Assembly: GCA_028023455.1 (NCBI GenBank)
Contig: JAQFVV010006198.1
Location: 33,789,979 to 33,853,978, forward strand
Direction: 5' to 3'
Source: Epiperipatus broadwayi
Lineage: Eukaryota > Onychophora > Udeonychophora > Euonychophora > Peripatidae
Length of the DNA: 64,000 bases
This document shows positions 23,099-32,929 of this stretch, piece after piece. A model generated the notes under the pieces. The model had not been told where the DNA came from. It saw only the letters and a program-made list of their open reading frames with translations, and did not search any database. The first letter of the stretch is position 1; the number at the start of each line of letters is the position of its first letter. Both the position numbers and the translations under genes were made by a program.

Positions 23099-23518
23099 GA
23101 AACTCTCCATACTGTAGTGCCACTCAGTGCAAGCCAGAGTAATCAATGGATGGAGGGGGGGTTGTGCATAAAATCCATATCTAATGCCTACTCATTCAAT
23201 ATCCCTAGACTAGTTACTAGCTTGCAGCTTTCATCAGCAAGAAGCATTGGATCTGAGAGCACTGCATCTAGACCTTAGGATCTAATGCACCCCTCCAGCA
23301 GCCATCTTGTTACCTTATTAGCTAACTATAAAACTTTGAGTCAAAAATGAAAACACAATAATGTTTTCAAGCTAAGCACATTAGATTGTATAGTTGTATA
23401 GATCTGAACTTAGTTCAGCATCCAAACTTTTTAGTGTCTTTGGTTCTTTAATAAGCACAGTCACTTTGCCTCTGTGAAAAACAGTTTGTGTAAGCAAAAA
23501 GAATGATGATCATGTGAT
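23099..23518 (+). mobile_element. Family A element, long form with duplication
   Basis: It starts GAAACTCTCCATACTGTAGT, carries the full left arm, then the long internal segment (23280-23465) with CTTTGGTTCTTTAATAA. It ends through TTTGCCTCTGTGAAAAAC and the tail AAAAAGAATGATGATCATG. There is no right arm, so this form is not a palindrome. The flanking 12 bp repeat has one mismatch. This and the copy at 4408 define the longest form of the family. Confidence 0.75.
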
Positions 23519-23530
23519 AAATTGAAAAAT
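23519..23530. repeat. 12 bp target-site duplication, right copy
   Basis: Partner of 23087-23098. Confidence 0.6.
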
Positions 23531-24383
23531 AGTTGAAAAATAAAGTTAAATAAAACATATAAAAAAAATTTCATTTTTCCAAGGTTGAAAATTATATACA
23601 ATAAAATTTTTTAGAATAGATTATTTGGCAAGGGTAGATAAAAAAATAAATTGATTTACATGAGAGTAGAATTTTTGATAATAGCTTAAAGTTACATATT
23701 GGCAAACTTAGAATATCTTCTAAATATAAAAAATCTATTTAATTTGCATCAGAAATGACTGGTTGAGCTTCAGTTTAATATCATATCTCTCCATTCCATC
23801 ACTCTAACAATATGCCAATTGACACAGAAACTTTATTTTTCCTAATATCTTGGAATATTTTTTTTCAAACAAGATGAAATTTAATTTACTTCCTTAACTG
23901 CAGTACTTTATTGCTAGATCTAATACAAAAGAATATTCATAGTTTGGGCACTGGAGTTCAGGATTTGAATCTTAAAAATTTGATTTATAAACATTGATGT
24001 ATATGATTTTGAGACATAAAATATGGGTATATTATATTTAATCTAAAATCTTAATGCAATGTAAACACAATTAGTAAAAAGAGTTTTGAGAAATAATCAC
24101 CATCTTTATAAAAAATATATATTTTTAAAACATAATAATTATAGATGGAGCCTCAGAGTGTAGTAATTTAATATGTCCATCATGGCAGTGCTAGAAAATC
24201 ATTGTGACTTGTATAGAAAAAATGAGGTAAATGGTTTGAATTTTATTCTTGGTTTTTACAATACTACAAAGGACAAACTTTGCCTACTACAGATGTTGAG
24301 AAAATCTTTCATTGTGAAACCACAATTTCCATATTCTTATTCTCTCCTTTTTATTTTCTTTACATCAGTCTTCATATATTCAT
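23531..24383. other. AT-rich intergenic stretch
   Basis: The 86-codon frame at 24173-24433 runs into the palindromic element at 24384 and has no recognisable domain. Confidence 0.5.
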
Positions 24384-24596
24384 ATATATCTCAAACTTTT
24401 CTATATACTCTCCTCTTGTACACTTCAATGTAATTTTTATATAATTCCTCCTTTATTTTTCTTATAGTCTCAACTGTTCTGCAGCTCTGATGAAGACTGC
24501 AGGACAGTCGAAACTGTAAGGAAAATAAAGGATGAATTATATAAAAATTGCATTGAAGTGTATATGTAGAGAGTATATAGAAAAGTTTGTATGTAT
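24384..24596. repeat. Family M palindromic element
   Basis: Two arms of about 95 bases are inverted copies. Outer ends read CAAACTTTTCTATATACTCT; inner blocks are ACACTTCAATGTAATTTTTA and CCTTTATTTTCCTTA-type sequence. The centre reads GATGAAGACTGCAGGACAGT. The same centre wording occurs in the palindrome at 62040-62216 and in a stub at 2784-2821. Confidence 0.8.
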
Positions 24597-24872
24597 AATT
24601 TCCATATTGTAGGTTTCTGGAGAGATCATTTATTTAAAAGATTCACTGCTGATTCAATGTATATTACATTCAATTATGATTTGATCATATCTTGTACATA
24701 AACTAAAGCTTTTATCACACATTGAAGGAGAAAAATATAGAGTTTTGCAACAGGTTAATTGTGTTAACCAATACCCAATATTGTGTAAAATTAGTTATCA
24801 AAAAGCATTTACTGTCACTCTTCTCCAGAGCCATCTATGGGAAGTTTGAAAAAATAACGGACACTAAATGAT
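24597..24872. other. Non-coding stretch
   Basis: Nothing recognised. Confidence 0.4.
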
Positions 24873-24932
24873 ATAGCACTATAAAATCCCCAACTTCAGA
24901 CCATAGCACTATAAAATCCCCATCTTCAGACC
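24873..24932. repeat. 30 bp tandem duplication
   Basis: ATAGCACTATAAAATCCCCA begins both 30 bp units (24873 and 24903). They differ at one position (AACTTC versus ATCTTC). Confidence 0.9.
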
Positions 24933-25676
24933 AATTTTTGGCTTTTGCTTTCACTAGAAAAAACTGCAGTGCAAATCTGGAACAAATACAATTATGCATA
25001 TCTGCCAATCAACTTTTGCTTTTATTTAAACTAATATTCTGAAATTTAAAAAAAACTCTAAGGTTTAAACCCAGACCCACTCCTATTGATATAGATCTGG
25101 CACCAGATCTGTTTCTATATCTTTTAGAGACATCAGTTTTAAGGAGAATAGATACCTACTTTTTGGCTAGAAAGATTAATACCAAAAAAACTGCACGATT
25201 TGACTTCCCCATGCATATCCATGTATGAGCATAAGAGAAAGTCATGGGATACTGTTATAGTTATTTTTAATATTACATGTGATTTTGTGAATCATGAGTA
25301 CGGTACATGATTTCCTCTTGTTTTTTTTATAATGTATTTTTTAAATTAAGCAAATTTCATTTAATGTTTCACTGCAATTATGTTTGCAAATTGATTGGTT
25401 AATATTTTCTAACATATTTGACCAATGACTATAAAAAAGGTTTAGAAAACTGTGCTTAATTGGGAAACCTATATTCAGTTCTGAAGCAATTAAAAGACAC
25501 TATATAAATTTATATGAAAGTATAGAATTTATCAGGTTAATATTTATTAATAGCCTTTGTGACAACATTTGAAATAAATAACATGATGTTGAGTATAAAT
25601 ATTTTAAACGTAACAAAGTACTTGAACAGAAACTTTTTTAAAAGAAATCCAGTATACTTGATTGTCTTTAAACGCT
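24933..25676. other. AT-rich intergenic stretch
   Basis: No gene or known repeat recognised. Confidence 0.5.
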
Positions 25677-25850
25677 ACCAATATTATCAACAATCTCAAT
25701 CTGTTGCCAAGGCAACCTACATTAATCAATAAATGTGGAAATCCTCCTTTATCTATGGTTTAATAAGTTTATATACACACTAAAAAATGTATCTTGACTG
25801 CAGAGAGTAAAATTATTAATTCCAAAAAATGTAAATAAACCTCATTAAAC
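25677..25850. repeat. Family H-related repeat, copy 1
   Basis: The ACAATCTCAATCTGTTGCCA block, then AATCAATAAATGTGGAAATC, TAATAAGTTTATATA and TTGACTGCAGAGAGT, matches 26001-26330 once the insertion at 26099-26247 is removed. The first part is also related to the palindrome at 10253. Confidence 0.7.
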
Positions 25851-26089
25851 AGGTAAAAATAGCCTGCTTTGAAAGCAGATTAACAAATAGTCAATTATAA
25901 CTTTCAAATTGCACTTCAACAATGTATTATAGTGAAATTAATAGTGCTCAAAGCTAAAATAAGTATTCCATGTAAATACATGAAAGCAGTCAACACTTAA
26001 GCAATATTAATATCATTAATAATCTCAATATGTTGTCAAGGCAACCTACTTTAATCAATAAAGGTGGAAATCCATCTTTATCTATAGTC

Positions 26090-26098
26090 TAATAAGTT
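26090..26098. repeat. 9 bp target-site duplication, left copy
   Basis: TAATAAGTT is repeated exactly at 26248-26256; the uninterrupted relative at 25760-25768 has it once. Confidence 0.8.
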
Positions 26099-26247
26099 AC
26101 AAAGAAATCAAGTCATATGTCACATGACCTGATTTAACAAGCTTGTATTACAATTGTTATATATAGAACTCACAAAGAAGTTCTTAATAAGGGGATATTC
26201 TGCAAAACTTGTTAAGAGCATATTTGCGAGCTCTATATATAACAGTG
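26099..26247. mobile_element. Family I: 149 bp insertion element
   Basis: The element starts ACAAAGAAATCAAGTCATAT and ends TATATATAACAGTG. It contains an imperfect inverted pair around TTGTTATATATAGAACTC and GAGCTCTATATATAACA. It is bounded by an exact 9 bp duplication and is absent from the paralogous repeat at 25677, which gives an empty-site comparison inside the window. A 9 bp duplication would suit MULE-type elements, but the superfamily is not established. A diverged partial copy lies at 47966-48050. Confidence 0.8.
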
Positions 26248-26256
26248 TAATAAGTT
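26248..26256. repeat. 9 bp target-site duplication, right copy
   Basis: Exact partner of 26090-26098. Confidence 0.8.
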
Positions 26257-26340
26257 TATATAGATACTAAAGGTTGCAACCTGACTTCAAAGAATTAAAT
26301 TATTAATTCAAAGAATTAATAATTCCTCTGTTATATGAAA

Positions 26341-26944
26341 TTCAATATGTAGCAAGTTATAGATAGTCCTATTAAATTTTTTAAAATCAAAATTGAGGCT
26401 TTAAATCCTTCAGATATATGTTTTATTGAAAATTTTCATATAATTGATGGTATGTAAAATGGTAGAATGGAGAACTCAGGTGTTTAACATTTTTCATCTA
26501 ATTTTTCAACTGGAAAAAAAACCAACAACAGATATTTGTGAATAGTATTATTGTGTTAAATCTGCCACTTGAGTAATCTCCTGCAATATTGACTGTATGA
26601 CTATTTATAGTATTTCTTTACACAAATGATTATATTCACAGAGATTTTATTTCCATTAAATATTGAATAAACCACTCATCATCACAATGTTACCAATGTT
26701 CATTTTTATTAATTGATTTCAGTATTTTGAGTGTTCAGCACTCTTCAAAGCCGTTTTGTTCTTTATTCTTTCTTTTTATTAAATAAAAAAAGAAATCATG
26801 TTTTTGAAGAAGATCATCACGTGGTTGAAATATTGACATTAGCTAATAAAATTAAACATTGTTAAAATTGAATGTAATGGGAAAGTGGTACATTTTATAT
26901 TGAATGAAATGCAATATTAAGAGGAAGGAGATTGTTTTTTCACT
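26341..26944. other. AT-rich intergenic stretch
   Basis: No gene or known repeat recognised. Confidence 0.5.
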
Positions 26945-26963
26945 AAATATAATAGATCTTTTT
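26945..26963. repeat. 19 bp target-site duplication, left copy
   Basis: AAATATAATAGATCTTTTT is repeated exactly at 27062-27080. Confidence 0.9.
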
Positions 26964-27061
26964 TCTCATGTGTCATAGCATCAGCCGGGAAGTGAACCCG
27001 CTAACCCAGGACAACTGCTTATAAAGCAGCTGTCGCTGACCTCTTGACCACAATACTTGAC
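26964..27061 (-). mobile_element. tRNA-derived SINE (family C)
   Basis: On the minus strand it reads GTCAAGTATTGTGGTCAAGA, then GGTCAGCG (box A-like region), an anticodon-arm-like GCTTTATAAGC hairpin, GCGGGTTCACTTCCCGGC (box B GGTTCAxTTCC) and GATGCTATGACACATGAG, followed by a short A run. An exact 19 bp duplication borders it, so this is a complete insertion by target-primed reverse transcription. It is a transposed pseudo-tRNA and not a tRNA gene. Confidence 0.9.
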
Positions 27062-27080
27062 AAATATAATAGATCTTTTT
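27062..27080. repeat. 19 bp target-site duplication, right copy
   Basis: Exact partner of 26945-26963. Confidence 0.9.
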
Positions 27081-27207
27081 CCAATAAAATATATAATTTA
27101 GATAAAAAGAAATTTCTTATCACTACATTCTATATCTTTTCATTATATAAGTAATCTACATATGTTTGTTTACCTAATCTATAGCTCATCTCTATTATTT
27201 GCAGTTA

Positions 27208-27588
27208 ACCACTAAACATCACATGATCACTATTCTTTATGCTTACAAGCTGTTTACATAGAGGCAAAACTCTCCATACAGTAGCGCCACTCAGTGAAAG
27301 CCAGAACAATCTATGGATGCAGAAAGATTTTTTGCACAATATCCTTATCTAGTGCCTACTCATCCAATATTCTCAGACTAGTTTCTAGCTTGTGGCTTTC
27401 ATCAGTGAGGAGCTGGAAGGTTGCATTAGATCCTAAGACCTAGGTGCAATGCTCTCAGCTAGAAACTAGTCTGGGAATATTGGATGAGTAAGTACTAGAT
27501 AGAGATTTTTTTACGAAAACCTTCCTGCATCAATTGATTACTCTAACTTGCACTATGTGGCGCTATTGTATGGAGAGTTTTGCCTCTG
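27208..27588 (-). repeat. Family A element, full foldback form
   Basis: The constant terminus AACATCACATGATCACTATT is at the left. Then come AGAGGCAAAACTCTCC, the left arm to about 27410, and a long inverted arm ending GGAGAGTTTTGCCTCTG. A short possible duplication (TTATTTG at 27196 and 27590) is too weak to rely on. Confidence 0.8.
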
Positions 27589-28301
27589 TGTTATTTGTGC
27601 TTGCACAAACATATAATTTTCATAAAAGTCTGAAATTTTCCCACATTTTTTTTATTTCGTGATTATTTGTCCCCCCTATCTTAAATTTATTAGAAGTAAA
27701 ATGTAACTGTTTTATTTTAAAGTTGAAAGATAAAGTAATCTTTATTTAAATAAATCATTTTATTTTATAGTTATTTTCTGTTTCATGTATAGATACTATT
27801 AAAACCTTATTTTCTTCCATATTTCACTTTTTTTTTTTAATCAAAATTTTTATTTAAATAACCTACTCCCCCAATTAAATGCTTTTTAAAATTGAAATAA
27901 AAAACATCAAAATTATAAAACTTTTTTAAAGATGTGTATCTTTTGTTAATATTTTTACAACTCCACTTTCAACTAAGAGATAATGTTTTTAAATGTAAAT
28001 TGTTCCACAATGAAAACATTAATTAATCTATTAGAATTCATTTGATTTAAAATTCATTAATCCTAAGTTGTATAAAAAATTAAACTAATTGTTGCAAAAT
28101 AGTCATACTTTGTTACTCGAAACCTGAAACCTTCTTTTTACGAATCATAACTATTGAAAGAACATCTTGATTCATAAATTATATTACAATTAGTAATTTA
28201 TTGAATCAGACCTGTTTATTCCATAAACTTCATAATATCCTTTTTTTTCAGTTATCATTAATTATATATATAAGTCATACATAAACGTGGTTTATAATTA
28301 C
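27589..28301. other. AT-rich intergenic stretch
   Basis: No gene or known repeat recognised. Confidence 0.5.
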
Positions 28302-28314
28302 GATTAAATTTATT
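28302..28314. repeat. 13 bp target-site duplication, left copy
   Basis: GATTAAATTTATT is repeated exactly at 30004-30016, about 1.7 kb away, on the far side of the split A element. Confidence 0.8.
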
Positions 28315-28799
28315 TTTCACAGAGGCAAAACTCTCCATACAATAGCACCAATCAGTGCCAGAGGAGAGTTTTGCCACTGTGAAAAACAAATTGTGAAAGA
28401 CTAGACGCGTTTCCCAACCTTTTTTGGCTCGCGTACTACTTCACGCTAAATTGTACCACTTCGTAAAAATGATTGTATTTCGTGAAATTTGTTATTGCGA
28501 GTGTGTTATTTTATTTGCATTATAAATATTATAGGGTGACCATGTATGTATTCACATCTCATAATGAGACAAATTACATTGAAACACGCCTAAACATCAC
28601 GCCAGATTATAAACTCTCTGTAACATATTTATATGTATGTGTTTGTTCAAAGTTTCATATTTTTTCCAAAATAATTTATTAAAGATTACATTATTACATT
28701 AAAGGTTATTTGGTACATATTTTGTTCAAAGTGTTTTCTCATTCCTTCATTTGGTTTTCCCGAATTTGAGTCTGTTTTCTGTTTTTTTGGAGCATCTTG

Positions 28800-29039
28800 C
28801 TATTGGTTGGGCCATGGAGAGGATAAATCCAGCATGTCCCAAGTCATGGTAAAAATAACCTCAGGGGTTATCCGGCTATCTCTTGTTCTTGTTTTCTTTA
28901 TATTGTTCAGCATGAAGTTAATAGGATTAAAATTTTGATGATTAAATACTAGCTTACATCTAGTAATCCACAATAGATGATCAAGAATTAATGAGAGTCT
29001 AATTTCTGGGTATGATCCTTTTCTGATACATTCTTTCAA
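28800..29039 (-). pseudogene. Possible LINE C-terminal fragment inside the hAT element
   Basis: A 79-codon frame reads SLILDHLLWITRCKLVF then NHQNFNPINF and ends WDMLDLSSPWPNQ. The LWxxRCKLVF wording recalls the C-terminal region of some LINE polymerase proteins (W..R....F pattern), but this is weak. It has no ATG start; the frame opens at a TTG. It lies between the hAT transposase relic and the left hAT end, so it may be a further nested insertion or chance. Confidence 0.3.
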
Positions 29040-29199
29040 ATTAAATCATTTAGATTGATTTGCCTTGATCCGACTCATTATTTATCTACTATTTTGTCAT
29101 ATTTCGTTTACTAATAAATGGTTTTAATAAAAACACAAAATTATAAAAAAACAATTAGTATATTTTCTTATCATAATCAAATATTTTTATAAAATAAAT

Positions 29200-29760
29200 T
29201 TAATGAGATCTTTGTGCTTGTTTCGAACAACGTAATTTTTTGAAATTTGGTTCAAAAGATGCGAGGTATACCCTTAAGTCTACAGCTGCGTTCAACCTGT
29301 TTCGATACTTTTTTTTTTTTTAAAATATATGAAGAAAAAGCTCTTCCTACTAATTCCGTACTAATAAACGGTAATAATAATTTAAGAGCTTTCTCAGTTG
29401 TTCATATTCTTTAATGTTTAACCAAAAATTAATTAGATTGTGTCATTTGAATTCTACTTGTAAAGTTCTGTCCCATGATAATTCTATTAAATTTTCTTTA
29501 TCCTTTATTGATAGTGATGTAGCTTTTTCTACATTTTCTGCATAGAAGGGGTTTGAAATCCAATTATCATTTGTGTTTTCGGGTTTTGGAAAATATTCCA
29601 TGAAAGACAATTTTAATCCTGTTAAATGTGCTATTATATTTTCTCTTATATCTTGAGACAGACTAACCTTATTTTCAAACAAAAAAATATGTAGAGTTTC
29701 GAATACTTCCAGTTGATTGTTTTCGATACTTATATATATTACCGTTCCCAAAAATCTAAT
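29200..29760 (-). pseudogene. hAT transposase C-terminal relic (ZBED5-like)
   Basis: The minus-strand frame contains GLKLSFMEYFPKPENTN, NWISNPFYAENVEK and KENLIELSWDRTLQVEFK. After a stop it continues with INFWLNIKEYEQL. After a frameshift it continues with KYRNRLNAAVDLRVYL, FEPNFKKL and CSKQAQRSH then a stop at 29200-29202. This order (FxxYFP, WxxNPF, dimerisation block KYRNRLN...DLR...P.....KQ..SH) is that of hAT transposases related to ZBED5-type domesticated genes. The N-terminal BED finger and the catalytic part are missing. Stops and frameshifts show it is dead. Confidence 0.8.
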
Positions 29761-30003
29761 TTCTTAATCATACTTTCAATTTTATTAAAGATCGTTATCG
29801 ACTGTACATATTAACAACTTTACTGTATGATATTATTAATTAAAATAATTTTTATGAATTATAGGAAAAAATGTTTCTATATTTTTATGATTTAATTTTT
29901 TTTTATGTCCGCCATTATTGATTATTTTTCGTGTACCACCAACCAGCAACTCGCGTACCACAGGTTGGGAAACACTGTAGAGAATGGTAATCATGTGATG
30001 TTT

Positions 30004-30016
30004 GATTAAATTTATT
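30004..30016. repeat. 13 bp target-site duplication, right copy
   Basis: Exact partner of 28302-28314. Confidence 0.8.
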
Positions 30017-30144
30017 AAGACTTTCGAAGGCCTTTAAATGAAATTATTATTTTGTAATACACATTATATATTTTACCATGTTTTTAATATATTTAACTTT
30101 TTATTAATAAACATTCCAATTATTATTTTAATTTTTTGATATTT

Positions 30145-30235
30145 AGGTGGGTCAGCAATATAAGATGGCATTGAGGGTTGTGGGTCATGTGAAAGTCTGA
30201 GTTCGAATCCCGCATATATTACATATATAAATGCA
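30145..30235. repeat. Family B end fragment (right end)
   Basis: GTGGGTCATGTGAAAGTCTG followed by AGTTCGAATCCCGCATATAT is the right terminus of family B. It is the clearest copy of the box B-like AGTTCGAATCC motif in that family. Confidence 0.7.
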
Positions 30236-30825
30236 GGTGTAAGCCTGTACAATGTATTAATCTGCTTTTAAAAAGTTAAACAATATGTTCTACCATGGAT
30301 TAAGTAATACAATACGTCAATAATGATTTATTATTCTCTTCTGTGATATAGATATATAAACATAATATTATATATATACAATGAAAAGTTGGTACATTTG
30401 TATTGAAGCTTTTTGAATTTATTATAATCTAATCATTCATTGCTGTATACTCTATTTGTATTATGTATAAAATTAATATAATAAATCTAAATATTATTTA
30501 TATTTTCCAATCATTAAACTTTTTTTTTTACATTTTCAGATGTGTGATTTTTATAATGGGACAAGAGGTTGAGGTCCATACGGCCTTTCCCCCAACCTTC
30601 AGTTAGAATAAAAATCTTATAAGAACAATCACATCAATTGTCCTTTCTGACCTTCATAACCCATTATGCAAATTGAGAAACAGTTTAGGCAACCAAAGAT
30701 TTAAATTTGGTGTACTCAGTAAAAAGATGGTATCATCAAAATATATTATAAACTTTGATTTTAAACTTACAAATAAATTATAAATACAAAATAGGAACTT
30801 ATATAAATATTGCAAGTATAGATTA
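30236..30825. other. AT-rich intergenic stretch
   Basis: No gene recognised. The long minus-strand frame at 30654-31076 continues from here into antisense RTE sequence and a palindrome, and is not a gene. Confidence 0.5.
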
Positions 30826-30961
30826 TACCTGAGATGGATGAACGAATAAGAAAATGGGCTGGAAGACAGATTAGAGATTGGAGAAGATGGATTGAACTTG
30901 GAGAGACCTTCATTCTGCAGTGGATCGATAATGGTTGAAACTGATAATGATGATGATGATG
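30826..30961 (+). pseudogene. RTE LINE 3' end (family D), plus orientation
   Basis: Residues RWMNE, then W(A)GRQIRDWRRWIELGET, then FILQWIDNG and a stop lead into a short TGATAATGATGATG tail. Together with the antisense copy at 31087 it forms a tail-to-tail pair around a hairpin. Confidence 0.7.
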
Positions 30962-31076
30962 ATTCTACAAGAGTATGTAGACAATTATCAACTGTTAGAG
31001 AAACAAATATTGTTTTGTACCAAAGATGTATTATAGTAATAGTTGATAATTGTCTACATACTCTGTTAGAATACAT
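30962..31076. repeat. Hairpin between two RTE tails
   Basis: AGAGTATGTAGACAATTATC at about 30969 is the inverted copy of GATAATTGTCTACATACTCT at about 31046. The central 50 bases are not palindromic. The arms join directly to the two oppositely oriented RTE tails. Confidence 0.75.
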
Positions 31077-31086
31077 TTTATTACAT

Positions 31087-31357
31087 CATCATCATCAACC
31101 ATTATCAATCCACTGCAGGATGAAAGTCTCTCCAAGTTCAATCCATCTTCATCGATCTTTAGCTTTTCTTCTCCACATCACCCCTGCACACTTTCTTATT
31201 TCATCTATCCATCTCACATGTGGTCTCTTTCTGGGTCATTTACAATCTCTTGGAATCCAGTTTAAGATTTCAATTGTCCATCTATTATCATCTCTTCTAG
31301 CAATATGTCCAGCCTAACTCCACTTCAGTCTTAATTTTTTTAATGAGGTCAATAACA
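31087..31357 (-). pseudogene. RTE LINE C-terminal and 3' end (family D)
   Basis: On the minus strand it reads TGVIDLIKKIKTEVEL, then ARRDDNRWTIEILNWIPRDC, RPHVRWIDEIRKCAGVMW, RWIELGET, FILQWIDNG and stop, then TGATGATGATG. This is the conserved region downstream of the RTE reverse transcriptase (GH..R..D.RW ... RP..RW.D.I). It has a stop and a frameshift. At 31357 the homology switches strand: see the next entry. Confidence 0.8.
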
Positions 31358-31407
31358 CCTGTTGTATGGAGAGATGCGTGTTGGGAATAACAAGAAGAGA
31401 TGGAAAA
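31358..31407 (+). pseudogene. Inverted upstream piece of the same RTE copy
   Basis: Reads MERCVLGITRRDGKHN on the plus strand. This is the block that in RTE precedes the TGVIDLI segment (at 43436-43560 the order is MESCLLGVIRRNGK then TDVTDIIERIK). Here it sits next to that segment but in the opposite orientation. Confidence 0.7.
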
Positions 31408-32913
31408 CATAATATAATTTATAACATATTATAGCTTATATATATATATTATAAATGACATATACATATGGCTTTTCCAATATGATGATACAATGAGTAG
31501 CAACACTAAATAAAAATACAAAGCAATGACTTCTATACGTTAAGGGAAAGTACTATCAAATAATTAGTTTAATATATTGAAATGTCACTATATTTTTTTA
31601 AAATTGATATTTGTATATATTTTCATAGTAATTTTCTAACATAGATCAGTACTTGAATACTTGGTCATTCTTAAATGAAAAATAGTAACACTAACCACTC
31701 ATTATTCAAATAATCTACCAGTCATAATAGATTTTTTCAGTATTCATCATGTTACTGTCCTGCAATGAGTTATTTAAATTTATTACTTTATCTTTTGTTA
31801 TTGACCATAATTTTATATCCAAACATGTACAGCTCACATAAAGAAAATGTAAAACAGTTCTTAAATAATCCATTGCAGGACATGGCATCTCCAAAGGCTC
31901 CCAACACCATAGAGAAGTAGTGAAGAAGAAAAAATAATAAATTTATAAATTACTGCCCTTGTTTACCCTTCAATATAAGAATCTCTGATTACTCATTTAC
32001 TAACCAATGTTGGGTGGTTAGCTATTGGACAAAAAAATTCAAACCTGATTATAACCTGAAAATTTTTTCAGATTCCACTCAGGTTTAAGATTGTTTTTCT
32101 TTTTTTAAATTTTACCTGGGCCAGTGAGTGCCCTAATGCTGTTCTATGAAACCCCCGTTGTTTCACTTAATCACGTCACAAACTTTATAGTGTATAAAAT
32201 GTAAAAATATTTATATACTGTTTTTTAATTATACCATCTTACGTTAATATATATATATAAGTATTTTTTACAAGTACAACCTTTCATTTCCCAACAGTAT
32301 AGAATGTATCTACTTTTCGTGTAGTGTTGTAGTTTGTATCTATTTATATTTTAAAAAATAAAAAAAGATATTGGTGAAGGCGTAAAACACAAACACTATT
32401 GATCCGACCGCACTTGTTTGTAAAAGTACTCGTGATTTCGTAATATGTATATTTTGCATTTTAATTAGTATGATTTTTTTTTCTCTCTTTTTATATGGCG
32501 CTCCCTCATATTAATAATTTTTATTATTATAACCGTTTTCATAATTATTAACGCTAATGCTACTATTTTAAGAAGGGAGAGAGAGAGAGAAGAATAGATT
32601 ATTTACAAAGCAAACTGTGTTTGCTGAAATTGTTTAACACTTTTACCAACATCTGGCGCAGCAGTAAGTAGCGAAAAAAAAAAAACTGTTTATCCTATAT
32701 ACTAAACAAATTTACCACTTGTTCAATGATGAGATTACTCCAGCTAAGATGTTCTCAGATATGATATTATCATAACGGTCAAAATGCAACCCAGTTAATA
32801 AAAGCACATAAAATTTTACTACTTTATGTTTCACTTAATTTTATTTGGCAAAAATATAAATGACATTTAAAACTTTATAATGAAAATTGCTATATAATAT
32901 AAAGTGTATGCGC
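31408..32913. other. AT-rich intergenic stretch
   Basis: No gene or known repeat recognised in 1.5 kb. There is a GA-rich patch at 32574-32592. Confidence 0.5.
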
Positions 32914-32929
32914 AACTAGGCGAGGTTTT
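32914..32929. repeat. 16 bp target-site duplication, left copy
   Basis: AACTAGGCGAGGTTTT, matched by AACTAGACGAGGTTTT at 33027-33042. Confidence 0.85.

Larger units (their letters stand above)
26001..26340. repeat. Family H-related repeat, copy 2, interrupted by family I
   Basis: The blocks are the same as in the copy at 25677. Homology stops at 26098 and resumes at 26248. The 149 bp between is a later insertion. Confidence 0.7.
28407..29977 (-). mobile_element. hAT-type DNA transposon (ZBED/Charlie-like ends), decayed
   Basis: The right end read inward is CAGTGTTTCCCAACCTGTGG then TACGCGAGTT. The left end reads GTTTCCCAACC then TTTTTTGGCTCGCGTAC. These are inverted and of the type seen at hAT transposons with BED-finger relatives. 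The interior contains a decayed hAT transposase C-terminus on the minus strand (29200-29760) and a second unrelated-looking frame at 28800-29039. The left terminus is mutated, so the 8 bp duplication cannot be confirmed. Confidence 0.7.
28315..30003 (+). mobile_element. Family A element split by a hAT transposon
   Basis: The 5' part (28315-28406) reads CAGAGGCAAAACTCTCC, a very short turn, then GAGAGTTTTGCCACTGTG and AAAAACAAATTGTG. The 3' part (29978-30003) is the constant tail GAATGGTAATCATGTGATG. Rejoined conceptually, the element would be only about 120 bp. The exact 13 bp duplication outside both parts shows that they were one insertion before the hAT element entered. Confidence 0.8.

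Noticed and set aside
30654-31317. 140- and 141-codon frames on opposite strands
   Set aside because: Both cross the palindrome and read the antisense of RTE 3' ends.
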